Source: Laccaria trichodermophora (taxonomy: Eukaryota; Basidiomycota; Agaricomycetes; Agaricales; Hydnangiaceae). Taken from it: a DNA stretch of 64,000 bases. This document shows, one piece after another, positions 44,134-55,876 of this stretch. The position numbers and the translations under genes were made by a program. A model generated the notes under the pieces. That model saw nothing but the letters and a program-made list of their open reading frames with translations, was not told the origin of the DNA and did not search any database. The stretch's first letter is position 1. The number at the start of each line of letters is the position of its first letter. The DNA lies in NCBI GenBank assembly GCA_018417955.1, contig JACTVC010000005.1:1922001-1986000 (forward strand). The letters run 5' to 3'.

Positions 44134-45634
44134 CGTGGCAGTCGTGGCAGTCGGTGAGCCACTGTTGCAGATGATAGCCACGTTGCTGTCAGAAAATTCA
44201 AATCACTGACAGAGAAGCACAAAACGTACCTTTGTCCTTGGATCCTGGTCGAAAAGCGGCTGGGTTCCTGTTTCTTGCCCATCTTCTCCCTCCTGCCTAC
44301 TTTCTTGTTTGGCTTTTTCTCGATCCGATTGGGCACAGGGAACTCAACTTCAAGTTTTTGTAGTAGCTCCTTATTCTTTGCAATATTGGCCTTGCGGGTG
44401 AGTTCGTATTGGCTCTTTGTCGACATTCCTGGCACTCTGATTGATTTTTCTTCATTATCCTCTTCTCCATCTAACTCGTCAGGCTCGTCATCCGTGCCCT
44501 CGCCATTGCCATTGGCCTCCCGTTCAGCCGGTCCTGCACTGTTTGCCTTCGATGTTAGGCGACTACTATCTCGGATTTTTTGAGCTGACCAATCACAATC
44601 AGTGCCACACACATTTATGGCAGGTTGTAAATGACTCATGAAACACTTTGTGCAGGAAATTGTTGAACGTATCAGTAATGTGTTCTTCGTATCCATCTTT
44701 GCCTAGAAACGCCTCGAAATCTTGATCATCAGGAGATTTCCCGCAATGTAACCTTCAAGCCGGTCAGCGATGCAGAATTAATAAGGTACGACTACTTGTG
44801 TACATATACGTCATGATTTTGCCATCCTTAATTGGCTCAGGTCTGCCGACGAGGAATGTAATGTTCCATCCTGTCTGGTTTTGAATGGCTTGGCCCATCA
44901 TGGCGAGAGTGGCCGGCAACTTATCAATCGCTCTAGAAAACGGTGAGTAATCATTTGCCTTAACCAGATTAAATGTGACTCACGTCTGATAAGATTTATT
45001 TTGTGCTTCGCTGTTCACGTTGACCTCCTTTTCCTCTTTTTCCCGGTGCTTCTTGACTTCGTCTTTGACCTCTTCGCTTTCCATCTGGTATTTCTCTCAG
45101 ATGAATGCATTCGCAAAGTTGAAGTGGGCTGTCTTCAAATTTACATTGGGGTTCTCTCTCGTCAATTTCGCCTTCTGTGTTTCCCACTCTTTCTCAATGA
45201 TAGCCTTCCATTGAGACTCATATGTCATCTGGTAATAGACCTGCCACTCGTGCAAGACTCTCGTCTTCGTCTTCAACTTGAGGACACCACGTGCTCTGTT
45301 ACCCAACGTCGAACCTCTAGTATGGTTGTGAAACCATGTCTTTACCCACTGTACGTTCGGTGAGTTCTCTGTTGGTATGTATATATCATGGATAATGACG
45401 TACATCATCATCCTTGGATTTTTTCTTCTTCATCACGTCCTCAACATTCTTTGCTTGAGAAATTTCATCAGCTGTAGGCTCAGGAACAGGCCATGCCTTC
45501 CTCCACTCTGTCAGGGTCTTAGGGAAGAATTCAGAGAATTTCGCAATGAGAGTGTTTGCAATCGTCCCCTGTGCTATTTGACCTTTGAATTTGACTCTAA
45601 CCCTCGATTCTTGAGTGGACTTTGATCTTTTCAA
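44134..45634 (-). pseudogene. Mushroom hypothetical protein, 5' part (split by Ty3 element)
   Basis: Reverse strand. Exons that can be followed: about 45634-45404 (AKFSEFFPKTLTEWRKAWP), 45348-44984 (WVKTWFHNHTRG, REKYQMESEEVK), 44932-44810 (AMMGQAIQNQTGWNITFLVG), one near 44740-44600 (DDQDFEAFLGKDG), one near 44570-44225 rich in charged residues (TKSQYELTRKANIAKNKELL), and a short one from 44155. A TGA at 45097-45099 breaks the second exon. The last intron (donor GTACGT near 44229, acceptor at 44155) is in phase with the sequence resuming at 30114 over the CGTGG duplication (TATTATSTTPTS). Function unknown; the block pattern is common in agaricomycete genomes as I remember it. No ATG at the start of the open stretch. 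Confidence 0.55.
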
Positions 45635-46720
45635 GTTGAACGTGAATTGACCTTAGTCCAAATTCCATTCAAGTTTTACTAGTGTTTCGTTTTTGTGCAT
45701 AATTCGCTAATTCGAGCTTCAAGATAAGTAGTTCAAGGCTGATCAAAGGCTGATAGCCCTCGAGCTCAAGAAACACAACTGCGAGGTCAGACGAAATTCA
45801 CTTCCGACATGCTGTATGAAATTGGAATTACTAGGAAAGAAAAGCTCAAGAACACAACTGCGGCGAGGTCAGACGTCACTTGAAACTTCAACAGTGCACA
45901 TCCGATGTGCTATACGAAAATTGAGAATTACTACGAAAGAAAACGAGGGCTCACAAGGTAACCTGGATGACCAGAGCATAGTAACCTTACGAGACATCAT
46001 ATTTCGTTAAATAAAGTTCACGTTGCTTAAGATTTTAACCAACTCAAATCACTACAGCCACTTTATCTAGTAACTTTGGATTGAGCTCGACGTCGCATGT
46101 AGAAGTAAGACTCAAGGTGATCACGTTGACTGTCCCTTGAGACTCAGATAAGGTATTCAGTAACTATGAATTAAGCTCGACCTTGTATGTAGAAGCAAGA
46201 CTCGGTGATCACGTTGACTGTCCCTTGAGAATCAGATAAGGTATTCAGCCACTGTACTCCCTGCTACAAAGAAAAGCCTGACTGTTTGACGCAGCATTTG
46301 GCAAATTCAAAGTACCATACTCCCTGCTACAAAGTATATAGCTAGTTGAGAAAAGCCTGACTATTCAATGCAGCATTGGCAAATTGAAAGTCAATTCAAA
46401 GTGATCACATTGACTGTCCTTCGATATACAGGTGCCCATACTGAAATATTCCTGCTACAAGTGACTTCGCGAGCTCATATATATATTGAAGTAAGGTACA
46501 CATATAGAAATTCCGTTAGAAACGTAGCTGCGTACAAGTGAGACATGCTTATTCTTTTAATTTATGTGCGACTAGTACATGATATTACGATGTGACTGCC
46601 ATGTGTGACTAAACATCGTAGAGACGGAACTTTCATTCACTTTGCCCATATCTCTCATTCATTCTCATATCCATGGACTTGCCGTTTCCTTTCTTTCCGA
46701 CTGCCAGCAAATCACTGTCA
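45635..46720. other. Intergenic, with short tandem duplications
   Basis: No gene seen. Around 46088-46245 an ~80-bp block (TGATCACGTTGACTGTCCC) is duplicated, and around 46255-46380 a GTACTCCCTGCTACAAAG block is duplicated. It lies between divergent gene starts and may hold the promoters of the KDZ transposase and the reverse-strand gene. Confidence 0.5.
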
Positions 46721-49700
46721 TGTCGAAGCGTAAAGAGGTTGATCTCTTGGTGCCCTCAAGCTCAAAACGACCTCGCAATGTCAATCCCTCAGGCTTCCGC
46801 CCTGCCCGTTCTAGAGAGCTAGATAGCGCTGCAAATTCTGGCTCAGCGTCCACATCTGGATCGGCGTCGACCACGAGAAACTCATCGCAAGCCACTGCTC
46901 GCTCTGGCTTCCGTCCTGCACACTCGAGAGGGACAGAAAGTGTCCCAACCACTAACACGTTCTCCATCTCAACAACCTCCCAAGTCGCGACAATCGCCCT
47001 TGGTTGTAACGGGCATCGAGCAGTAAAACACAAAAACAGGAGCCGTATCGAAGCCGCAGACCAGACGCCTTCGACGCCTGATCCCAGCCTCACTTCCGTT
47101 AGTGACATTAGCCCCGACGCTGCAAGTTTTGAAGGGCAAGACCAGGTGCTGGAACCTCCAACCGTTGATGACAGAACTAAACGAAAGAGGAACAATAATT
47201 CTCAGGTGAGTACTTTCGTGGTAACTGTCGTTTCAGCCCTCCTGAATGGCTCTATTTCAGTCTAAACTCTTAGAGTGGTTGTTCTTACGCGACACGACTC
47301 TTGACGAGATCTTACGGCATGATGGGCTCGGCGATTTCTTGGGAGATTCCTACTGCATTTCGTGCCATAATGATGTTGGGATTTTCAAGTGCAAAGACTG
47401 TTCGGGGGGATGTCGCCTTCACTGTCAGGCCTGCATTGTGCAGGCACACCAGCATATACCCCTACACAGAATCGAGGTTCGTCACATTCAATGGCTGAGA
47501 GTACATCAAGACTAACGCAGATTTTGTCATCTTAGAAATGGACAGGGGATTTTTTCAACAAAGATTCCCTTAAGAGCCTTGGGCTCCATGTCCAACTTGG
47601 ACACGGAGGGTCGGCCTGCCCTTGCCCATCGCCAGGGCCCCAGAGCTTCATGGTTTTCGATACATCCGGTATCCATGCTGTGAATGTCGACTACTGTGAG
47701 TGCCCGAGGGTTGAGGCGCTTGATAGGAGAACCCAGCTAGTTCGTCAAGGCTGGTTCCCTGCGATGTTCTCACGGCCCAATACAGTCTTCACATGTGATT
47801 GCCTCGACACGTTCCATGAAAATACCCTTCAAGGTAAGGGTAATCTATATGATTTCTATCATCTCTTGGTGTGAAAAACGGATAACACGAATGTTTTGGA
47901 CACAATAGTAAATACCAATTCATTGACTATGCTGTTTGTTTTGCAAACTTACAAAGTTATTTATCTAGTATCGTTATAAAGAAATTCATCGGGTTTTCAG
48001 GATTTGGAGAAATCTCATGGCATTGAAACGTGGTGGGCATGGTCATGACCCGGAGGGTGTAGGAGCTACATCTCCTGGTAGCTTGACGGTTGAATGCCCA
48101 GCATGCCCACATCCTGGCAGGAACCTCCCGGATAACTGGACAGAGGCTGGCCCACTCATGTATGTTTTTTTAGCTATTCATTTCCAGCTGCTTCAAAAGA
48201 CTAACCGTTGCATAAGGTTCCTGTACATTCTCTATGTATCTGTTGATGCAAACTTCAAGCTAAAAGGCAAAGAACGTGGCTTGAAAGATATTGAATTGAT
48301 GCCTGGTTGGGGGCCTTACGTCGAGGAGTCTGCATATCAAACCTTCATCAAGGATTATGTTGACCAGCCTGAGGTACGTATTTCCTTGAATTTGACGGTG
48401 CGATACCAATTTTTCCATGTAGATTAATACATGTGAGTCTGAGCATGATGCCATCGTTAGGGTGCAGACTCGATGCACACCGGGGTATGCCGTATCAGGA
48501 ACCGGCATTGTTATCTGCTCAAGACATGCGCTGGTACGGAAGAACGGGGCCGGCGACCTCCAGAAAGGAGAAAAGTAAGTTCTAGTCTTGTATGAATCAA
48601 TTTCGGAACTAACTCTTTTCGTAAGATACTGCAATATGGACTATCTCATTTTCTCGGCCCTCGTCGGTGTCTTTTTACCATGGATATTTATTACATATGA
48701 CATCGGCTGTCAGTGGTCAATAAACTTTCGCACTTGCATGTTGGACTTCCCAGAACACATGCAGATTAACTTGGATACAAAGGTTGATGTCGGCATTCCA
48801 AGCTGGCATATAAATGGGCATGGCGAGAACTGCCGAAAAAAGTTCTGTTTGGGATTTACAAAAGGAGCAGGGAGGACATGCGGAGAGCAAGTCGAAACAA
48901 GCTGGTCACATACAAACCCGCTGGCGCCAAGTGTGCAGGAGATGGCACCAGCAGCTCGTCACAATACTCTCAACAATCACTGGAATGGGTGGAACTTTCG
49001 GAGGATTGTTGGCTTTCGTGAGTGGATTGTATTTTCTTCTTAACATTTGCATCAACATTAATCATTCTTTCTTTAAGGTACACTTTTTGCGAGGCGATTC
49101 CGAGAGGCTGCGCTTATGAGCGCAAAGCATACAGAAACCTTCGAAAAGTTCTCAGCTACGTTTCCACCCAAGACAGTTGCCAAATGGCTCAAGATGGTGG
49201 AACGTTGGGAAGCTGACCCAAGGGCCCCAAATCCATACAACGAACCAGAGAGAAGTAAGTTTTCAATCTCAAATGTCCTTAGTGTTGTCTCATGTTTTAT
49301 AGCCACTACTCTTCAGGATGTTCGTCTTGAATTGACACGAACCGAAACACTTCAACTCGCATTGGGGCGGGCGCCACGGCATAAAGTAACCATGATGGGG
49401 TTCTTTTCAATGGGCTTTGATATCGAGGATTCTCAGTAAGCAACTCTGAATCTTGATTTCTCAAAGTCTAATGTTATTAAAGATTCATGCTCAAATGCAA
49501 GCTCTCAAAATTGAAGGGAAAGAAGACAAGCAAGCAGCTTGCTGACCTCGAGGAGAAAAGAAGTAATCTCATTCGACAGATCATGCTTTGGAGATCAGTC
49601 CAGCTTGCTTACACCCCTCATGTCGCCACGTTGATGCCATTAGTAAATGAGAATGATGAACCTGGTGCCATATATGCGAAGCCTGAGTCCACTCCACTCT

Positions 49701-49731
49701 TTTTCCCTTCCTCCCTTCCTCCAGATATATG
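46721..49731 (+). pseudogene. CxC2/KDZ (Kyakuja-Dileera-Zisupton) transposase, main part
   Basis: Start chosen at the ATG of SKRKEVDLL. Clear exons are 46721-47205, 47261-47476 and 47536-47870, with more up to 49723. Exon 2 carries the CxC2 Cys cluster (CHNDVGIFKCKDC, CRLHCQAC). Downstream blocks CPACPHPGRNLPDNW and SVDANFKLK (first catalytic Asp), FITYDIGCQWS (second Asp) and CGEQVETSWSHTNPL (catalytic Glu) mark the KDZ RNase H-like core; ARHNTLNNHWNGWN and coiled LKCKLSKLKGKK follow. KDZ enzymes are DDE cut-and-paste transposases expanded in basidiomycetes. The frame is cut by foldback element 4 after SSLPPDI; only the extreme C-terminus is found again, at 54498. Confidence 0.85.
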
Positions 49732-52505
49732 GACTGGTGGCTACCACTTTTATCATAATACCAAGGCATATGCCTAGAGCTAAATATCTATATCTCAAGC
49801 ATAATTATGAAAGGCCTTTCATTTGACTTGCTTATGTCTCTCATTCATTTAAATGCTGGGCTTCACTCATAAGTTGTAGGAGAATTACCCTAGTGAATTT
49901 CATAAAGGTGGCTGGCAATTTCATTGCAGATTTTCATACTTATCTCTCAGTATTTCATTCTGAATTTCATATTTATCCCCACTGCTTTCATTGCGACTTT
50001 TCATTATTCAGCTCTCAGTATATCATTCTGAATGTCATATTTATTCCCACTGCTTTCATTGCAACTTTTCATTATTCAGCTCTCAATATTTCATTCTGAA
50101 TTTCATATTTACCCCCACTGCTTTCATTGTGACTTTTCATTATTCAGCTCTCAGTATTTCATTCTGAATTTCATATTTATTCCCACTGCTTTCATTGTGA
50201 CTTTTCATTATTCAGCTCTCAGTATTTCATTCTGAATTTTATATTTACCCCCACTGCTTTCATTGTGACTTTTCATTATTCAGCTCTCAGTATTTCATTC
50301 TGAATTTCATATTTATCCCCACTATTTTCATTGTGACTTTTCATATTTACCCCCAATATTTTCATTGGGATTTTTCAGATGTATCCCACATGTCAGGGTC
50401 CATGCAATGGGCTTCCATGGAAGTGGTCACATGACCAGTTACCAAAAATGGTCAAAAAACAAAAGTTGTAGCCCTACAGTGTAGCTTCCCAAATCTATTT
50501 GAATTGTATTCTGAAGTGCTCCCATTGTGGAGATATGAGGTAAAGGAATGTCAAAAGTGTCATGTTTTTTTTTTTTTGTATTTTGTGTTTTTCTCTATGA
50601 AAACAAAACCAAATAACATGATTTCAGTATATTTAGAAAGCTAAAAGAAAGGGCTACAATTATTGTATCGTGGGAAAAATGACCAAAAAAGGAAGGTGCA
50701 TGCCCTACTATAACAGTCAGATATATGACAACAAAAAAGTCAGACTTATACTACACAGTTTACTGATGCACTATAAAAGACTACAAAAGTTGCACTTAGA
50801 CTACAAAGTTAGGGTTAGGGCCAAAAGGTTATCTTGACTACAAAGTTTGTAGTGTTTTCTTTTTGAAACTACAAAAGTTTGTAGTGTTGAGCCTTTTCAT
50901 TAGAAAAGTTTGTAGTGTGCGCTTTTTCATTAGAAAAGTGTGTAGTGTCCGCTTTTTGAGACTACAAAAGTTTGTAGTGTCCTCCTTTTCATTTAAAAAA
51001 GTTTGTAGTTGACATGTAGTTTAGGGTGTCTTTGGCCCTATCTATGTTATGGGATGAGGTTGAAGGATTGCTAGTGCTGCAGCATTAGTATTTGACATCA
51101 TGCACTGTGGCTGAAGGATTGACATGATATCATGAGTTTTTGACTTGATGCCCAAGTGGGCTTTTACACTGTCTGCTTTCACATTGATAGCTACTGGCCT
51201 GTCCCAAACATAGTCAACTTTGATACAGCTCTTTGAGGGCTGTAGGATGATGGGCTGATTCACCCTTTGAGGTGTTCTAGGTCATGTTCTAAGTTGACCA
51301 TGTATTGAGTAGATATTAACATAAATAGCCTTCTCTAGCTTCAAAGCCAACTTGGGCAAGATGTGATATATAATGGGCTGATTCATCCTTTGAGGTGTCT
51401 TTAAGTCAGGTCATGTTGCAAGCTGACCATGTCTTGGGTAGATATCAACATGAATAGCCTTCTCTAGCTTGAAAGACACCTTGGGCATGATGTGAGAAAC
51501 TGATGATATATACAGTGATGTCAATCCTTCAGCCATATTTCCATATGAACTCACAATTATGTTTTCAGATAGCACAGCAGGTATCAATGGCCTTTCCTAC
51601 TGTGAAAGACAACTTGTGCATGATGTCAAATACCAATGCTGCACCACTGGCAATCCTTCAACCTCATCCCATGACATAGATAGGGCCAAAGACACCATAA
51701 ACTACATGTCAGCTACAAACTTTTTTAAATGAAAAGGCAGACACTACAAACTCTTCTAATGAAAAAGCAGACAGTACAAACATTTGTAGTCTTAAAAAGC
51801 CAACAGTACAAACTTTTCTAATGAAAAAGCGCACACTACAAACTTTTGTAGTCTCAAAAAGCAGACACTACAAACTTTTCTAATGAAAAAGCGCACACTA
51901 CAAACTTTTGTAGTCTCAAAAAGCAGACACTACAAACTTTTCTAATGAAAAAGCGCACACTACAAACTTTTGTAGTCTCAAAAAGCGGACACTACACACT
52001 TTTCTAATGAAAAAGCGCACACTACAAACTTTTGTAGTCTCAAAAAGCAGACACTACAAACTTTTCTAATGAAAAAGCGCACACTACAAACTTTTGTAGT
52101 CTCAAAAAGCGGACACTACACACTTTTCTAATGAAAAAGCGCACACTACAAACTTTTGTAGTCTCAAAAAGCAGACACTACAAACTTTTCTAATGAAAAA
52201 GTGCACACTACAAACTTTTGTAGTCTCAAAAAGCAGACACTACAAACTTTTCTAATGAAAAAGCGCACACTACAAACTTTTGTAGTCTCAAAAAGCAGAC
52301 ACTACAAACTTTTCTAATGAAAAAGCGCACACTACAAACTTTTGTAGTCTCAAAAAGCGGACACTACACACTTTTCTAATGAAAAAGCGCACACTACAAA
52401 CTTTTCTAATGAAAAGGCTCAACACTACAAACTTTTGTAGTTTCAAAAAGAAAACACTACAAACTTTGTAGTCAAGATAACCTTTTGGCCCTAACCCTAA
52501 CTTTG
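49732..52505. mobile_element. Giant foldback element 4, truncated (2.8 kb)
   Basis: The left end is GACTGGTGGCTACCACTTTT. The sequence is a near-identical copy of element 2 in the opposite orientation: the 73-codon open stretch at 14748-14969 recurs on the minus strand at 51042-51263. It has the 68-bp ATTTCAT array (49930-50350), core (50390-50710) and first ACTACAAA array, then the spacer, then a strongly expanded ACTACAAA array (about 51715-52450, roughly a dozen double units). It stops at CCCTAACCCTAACTTTG, so the second core and the outer array are missing. No flanking duplication can be tested. Confidence 0.83.
51715..52450. repeat. Expanded ACTACAAACTTTTGTAGT array
   Basis: About 62-bp double units alternating TTTTGTAGTCTCAAAAAGC with TTTTCTAATGAAAAAGCGC. 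Many neighbouring units are identical, which indicates recent unequal exchange or slippage. Confidence 0.9.
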
Positions 52506-53839
52506 TCACTTCAGTCACCCATTTTTGGGTACCTATGAGGTTATCCAATTCTTTGAATTAGGGAACCTTAGTGGTACCCCATTCCAGAGTGGTATGACCC
52601 TCATACCAATTCCATCATACCATGGTATGGATGCCACATACCATTCCACCTCATACCATACCATACTATACCATTCCATATCAATCCATACCATTCCATA
52701 CCATTCCATACCATTCCATACCATTCCATACCATACCATTCCATTCCATACCATTCCATCATTCCATAGCTGTCACAGGGTGTCTGGGGTCCTTTTTACA
52801 AAATATGAAAATTATTTCTCCCAGCTGCAATACTGATCCATTGGGCTCCATTTTTTGTGGATTGGTTCTTCAGATTTCTTCTGACATTTTAAGCTACCAG
52901 TGGAGGCTATAGGATGAACTTGATCCTTTGAAAATTCACTTGAAAATTAGCTTGATTGGGCTTTATCCCAGGGTTTGGCCATTTTCACTGTGGATAATCT
53001 ATCACAAGCCACTTAAAAGTGTATATCTTGCCAGGCCATTTATATTCATGACAAATAAATCAATGTTGTATCCATCACAATGGCATGGGCTCTGAAGGAA
53101 AACAAGAATTTTGCAAGACTTTATTTATTGCAAAGGCATCAACTTTAGCCAAATTACTACCCAAGACAAGGATGCCTTCTTCAGATAGAATATGTTCAAA
53201 ATTTGCCATTTATGAAAAAGTATGGGGTCATTCCATAGGAATGGGATCATCAAAAAAACTTGGATTTGGAATCTCCTCATATCTGCCACTCAGCAGAGCT
53301 GGGATTGTGGGGAATTTGGATTTGAAAATTTGAACACAAGCAGGCCAAGACTTCTAATTACAAGCTTCAAGGTATCATTATCAAATATAGCTATTCTAAT
53401 TTAAATAGAAATTCTGTCTTTCATACAATTAATCAGGGATGGTGAAGAGGTCCATAAGATTGATAGCAATATGAATAAATGCTATGGACATTCACCTATG
53501 AGGGAGCAACTTGGGAGATGCTCTTGGAACAGATTGCCAATTCCTTATCCCACATATCTTCAGAATCATACAATAGAGATGGAATCATACCATAGGGGTG
53601 GAATCATACCATGGGAATGGAATCATTCTGTTGGGATCATACCATGAAGATGGAATCATTCCATTGGTATCATACCATGGGAATGGAATCATTCCATTGG
53701 GATCATACCATGGAGATGGGATCATACCAAGTACATGGAATCATACCATACCATACAGAGATTTGCTTACAACATCCATATGTTAAAACATGTCTATTCA
53801 AAATAACAACCACATGAAATTTACATGTAAGCCAAATAT
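52506..53839. repeat. ATACCATTCC / GGAATCATACC repeat-rich segment
   Basis: Dense CATACCATTC repeats at about 52570-52770 and GGAATCATACCATG repeats at about 53560-53755, with unrecognised A/T-rich sequence between. It may be a further TIR-type element, but no ends or target duplication were found. No gene. Confidence 0.5.
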
Positions 53840-54297
53840 GGTAATATAGCCAAGAATAGCCAGGAAATAGCCAAAAAATCAGAAAAAAATGGCAGGGTGG
53901 TGCTCACTGTTGGTGATGACATTGAGGTTGTTTTCAGGGTCCAGGGCACATTTCCAAATATGGTAATATATCCAAAAATAGCCAGAAAATAGCGAAAAAA
54001 TTGGAAAAAACATATGAATGGTGTACAGAACATCAGGCACTGCCTTCAGGGTCCATCCCAAAAGGGAAATATCACCTGGTTTGACTAAAAAGTGAAGAAA
54101 ACCAAGACAAGAATGATTTGACCTATCAGGGTCCATGTAATGGGTTGTTGGGATGATGGTCACATGACCAATTACCAAAAATGGTCAAAACGAAAGTTGT
54201 AGCCCTACACTGTAGCTTCCCAAATCTGTTTGAATTATGTTCTGAAGTGCTCCTGTTGTGGAGATATGAGGTAAAGGAATTTCAAAAGTGTCATGTA
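53840..54297. mobile_element. Fragment of a foldback-family core
   Basis: GGCACTGCCTTCAGGGTCC, TGGTCACATGACCAATTACC and TTGTAGCCCTACACTGTAGC match the core of elements 1-4 in the same order. It diverges sharply after GAGGTAAAGGAATTTCAAAA at about 54296. No arm or terminal repeat is attached. Confidence 0.7.
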
Positions 54298-54497
54298 AAT
54301 TTCAGCCCATTGAAAAGAAAGATACACATACCCTTCCGAATATCTCAAAGTCTAATGCACCAGGTCACCGAAATTGGAATATCCCTTGGTTCTGGGGACT
54401 TAATATCCACAGAGACTCCATTGATGACTTTCACATGGAAGAACATAAGTTGTGACAGCCATCTAAATATGCTTCAGGATAATGTTGGTTCATTTCA

Positions 54498-54740
54498 GTG
54501 TATCGGGTAAATTATCTACGAGCAAAGGCGAGGTATGATCGATGGTCAGAGGAACACAAATTGATACCCCAGGAGATGAGGTGGACCATGCTGTTCTTCA
54601 ACAGCCGTGCTGTCCAATGGGATCGGATGGCAATGAATACCAGTCTGGGCAAAGAATGCTATGCCTGGAGGCAGTCGGCAATGTGGCGGGGATTCCAGAC
54701 CCAGGCATTGACGGACTTCCAGCGATCCAGAGCACTATAG
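54498..54740 (+). pseudogene. KDZ transposase, C-terminal end
   Basis: After an acceptor-like TTTCAG the frame reads YLRAKARYDRWSEEHKLI, then EMRWTMLFFNSRAVQWDRMA and KECYAWRQSAMWRGFQTQA, ending with TAG. This is the usual helical tail of KDZ transposases. About 150-200 residues expected between SSLPPDI (49723) and here are missing; 54298-54497 contains no clear exon, so part of the gene was lost as well as interrupted. Confidence 0.7.
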
Positions 54741-54817
54741 ATCCAGATTGTTTACCTTTGTGTATTCCTTTGTCTAGGATAGTCTGCTGATTCATTTGAT
54801 CTTCATCTCTCTGAATC

Positions 54818-55799
54818 ATGATGTTCTCCCCCAAGCAACTCAAAGACATACGTGAAACCATTCCAATGCAGGAGTTCATTTATATGATGAGCTCACGATG
54901 GCGGGACGCGAATCAGGCTTTAAGCACTCAGGAAAATCTGACGGATGTCCAAGAAAAGGCATGGCTGGCGATGTTCCGCCGGGAAATCGTACGTGCATCT
55001 GATTTCAGACATGCTAGGTCCATTTTTTTACATAGAAAAGGACGACTTCATGAAAATCTTCGGTCATGAATTGATCAAGGGCTTTCAATTTGACCTTCCG
55101 TCGTTTCTCACTGAAGCAATCAAATGCCGAGGTCCAGTCCACATTGCCTATCGTTGCCCATCCACCGCACCTGACAGAACCGTACCCCTCTATATCAATG
55201 ATTGGTGGAATGTGGAGGATTGGACCGTCATTGTAGGGAAAGGCCCATCGCTGGAAGAGTTTCGAAAGAAGGCGCTTGTTTGTCATAACACATTGGTCCG
55301 TGCTTCTTTGAAACGTTGCGTACTTTTTCAATCTCAATGAACGAAACAGTTAAACGGCATATACAAATTACCCAACGAATATTTTATCCTGCTTCCCAGT
55401 GACGAAATGGTGCTGGCTCGACTTGAGGAGGTGCGGGATTCGATTGTCCGAGGTACTGCGGTCCTGGACCGGGAAATTGAACATCAGTACCTCAAAGGGG
55501 AGGAACTTGACGGCATGCTTGAGGAGTCTTCGATAGCGATTGGGGCGATGGAAAAGGAATACCGAGGAGAGTGGGAATGCCGGACACTTGATAAACTCGC
55601 GGAGAAGCTGAGGCTGGACGACACCGCTGCCTTGGAGCAGAAAGGAGCTGCAACCCCTACTCCCGGAACATCCGCTGAGTCCCGCCCACAGAAGCCTATC
55701 CCGAGACGGCAAACAAGGCCAGGTATTACCGCAATCCCAGACTTCTCATTTGATCTTACAACAAGTGTCAAGGACCTTGATATCCGGCCATCTATGTAG
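54818..55799 (+). CDS. KDZ-transposon-associated gene, unknown function
   Basis: Three open segments on the plus strand: 54818-55069 (MMFSPKQLKDIRETIPMQEF), 55014-55340 in another frame (MLGPFFYIEKDDFMKIFGHE, DWWNVEDWTVIVGKGPSLEE) and 55360-55799 (IYKLPNEYFILLPSDE, then a coiled stretch EEVRDSIVRGTAVLDREIEH). They may be exons or one frame-shifted gene; the joint near 54985-55010 has no good intron. It sits between the transposase and the TET/JBP gene and ends tail to tail with the latter. No known domain recognised. Confidence 0.45.
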
Positions 55800-55876
55800 C
55801 TTTTGCAAAATGTCTAAATAGTCTTCCATTGAAAGGAATGAATGCCCGGAGTCCTCTTGAAATACAATGCATGGGC

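Noticed and set aside
51715..52450. Regular repeat-spacer look resembling a CRISPR array
   Set aside because: Eukaryotic context; the spacers are themselves repeated, and the unit is the inner array of the foldback family.
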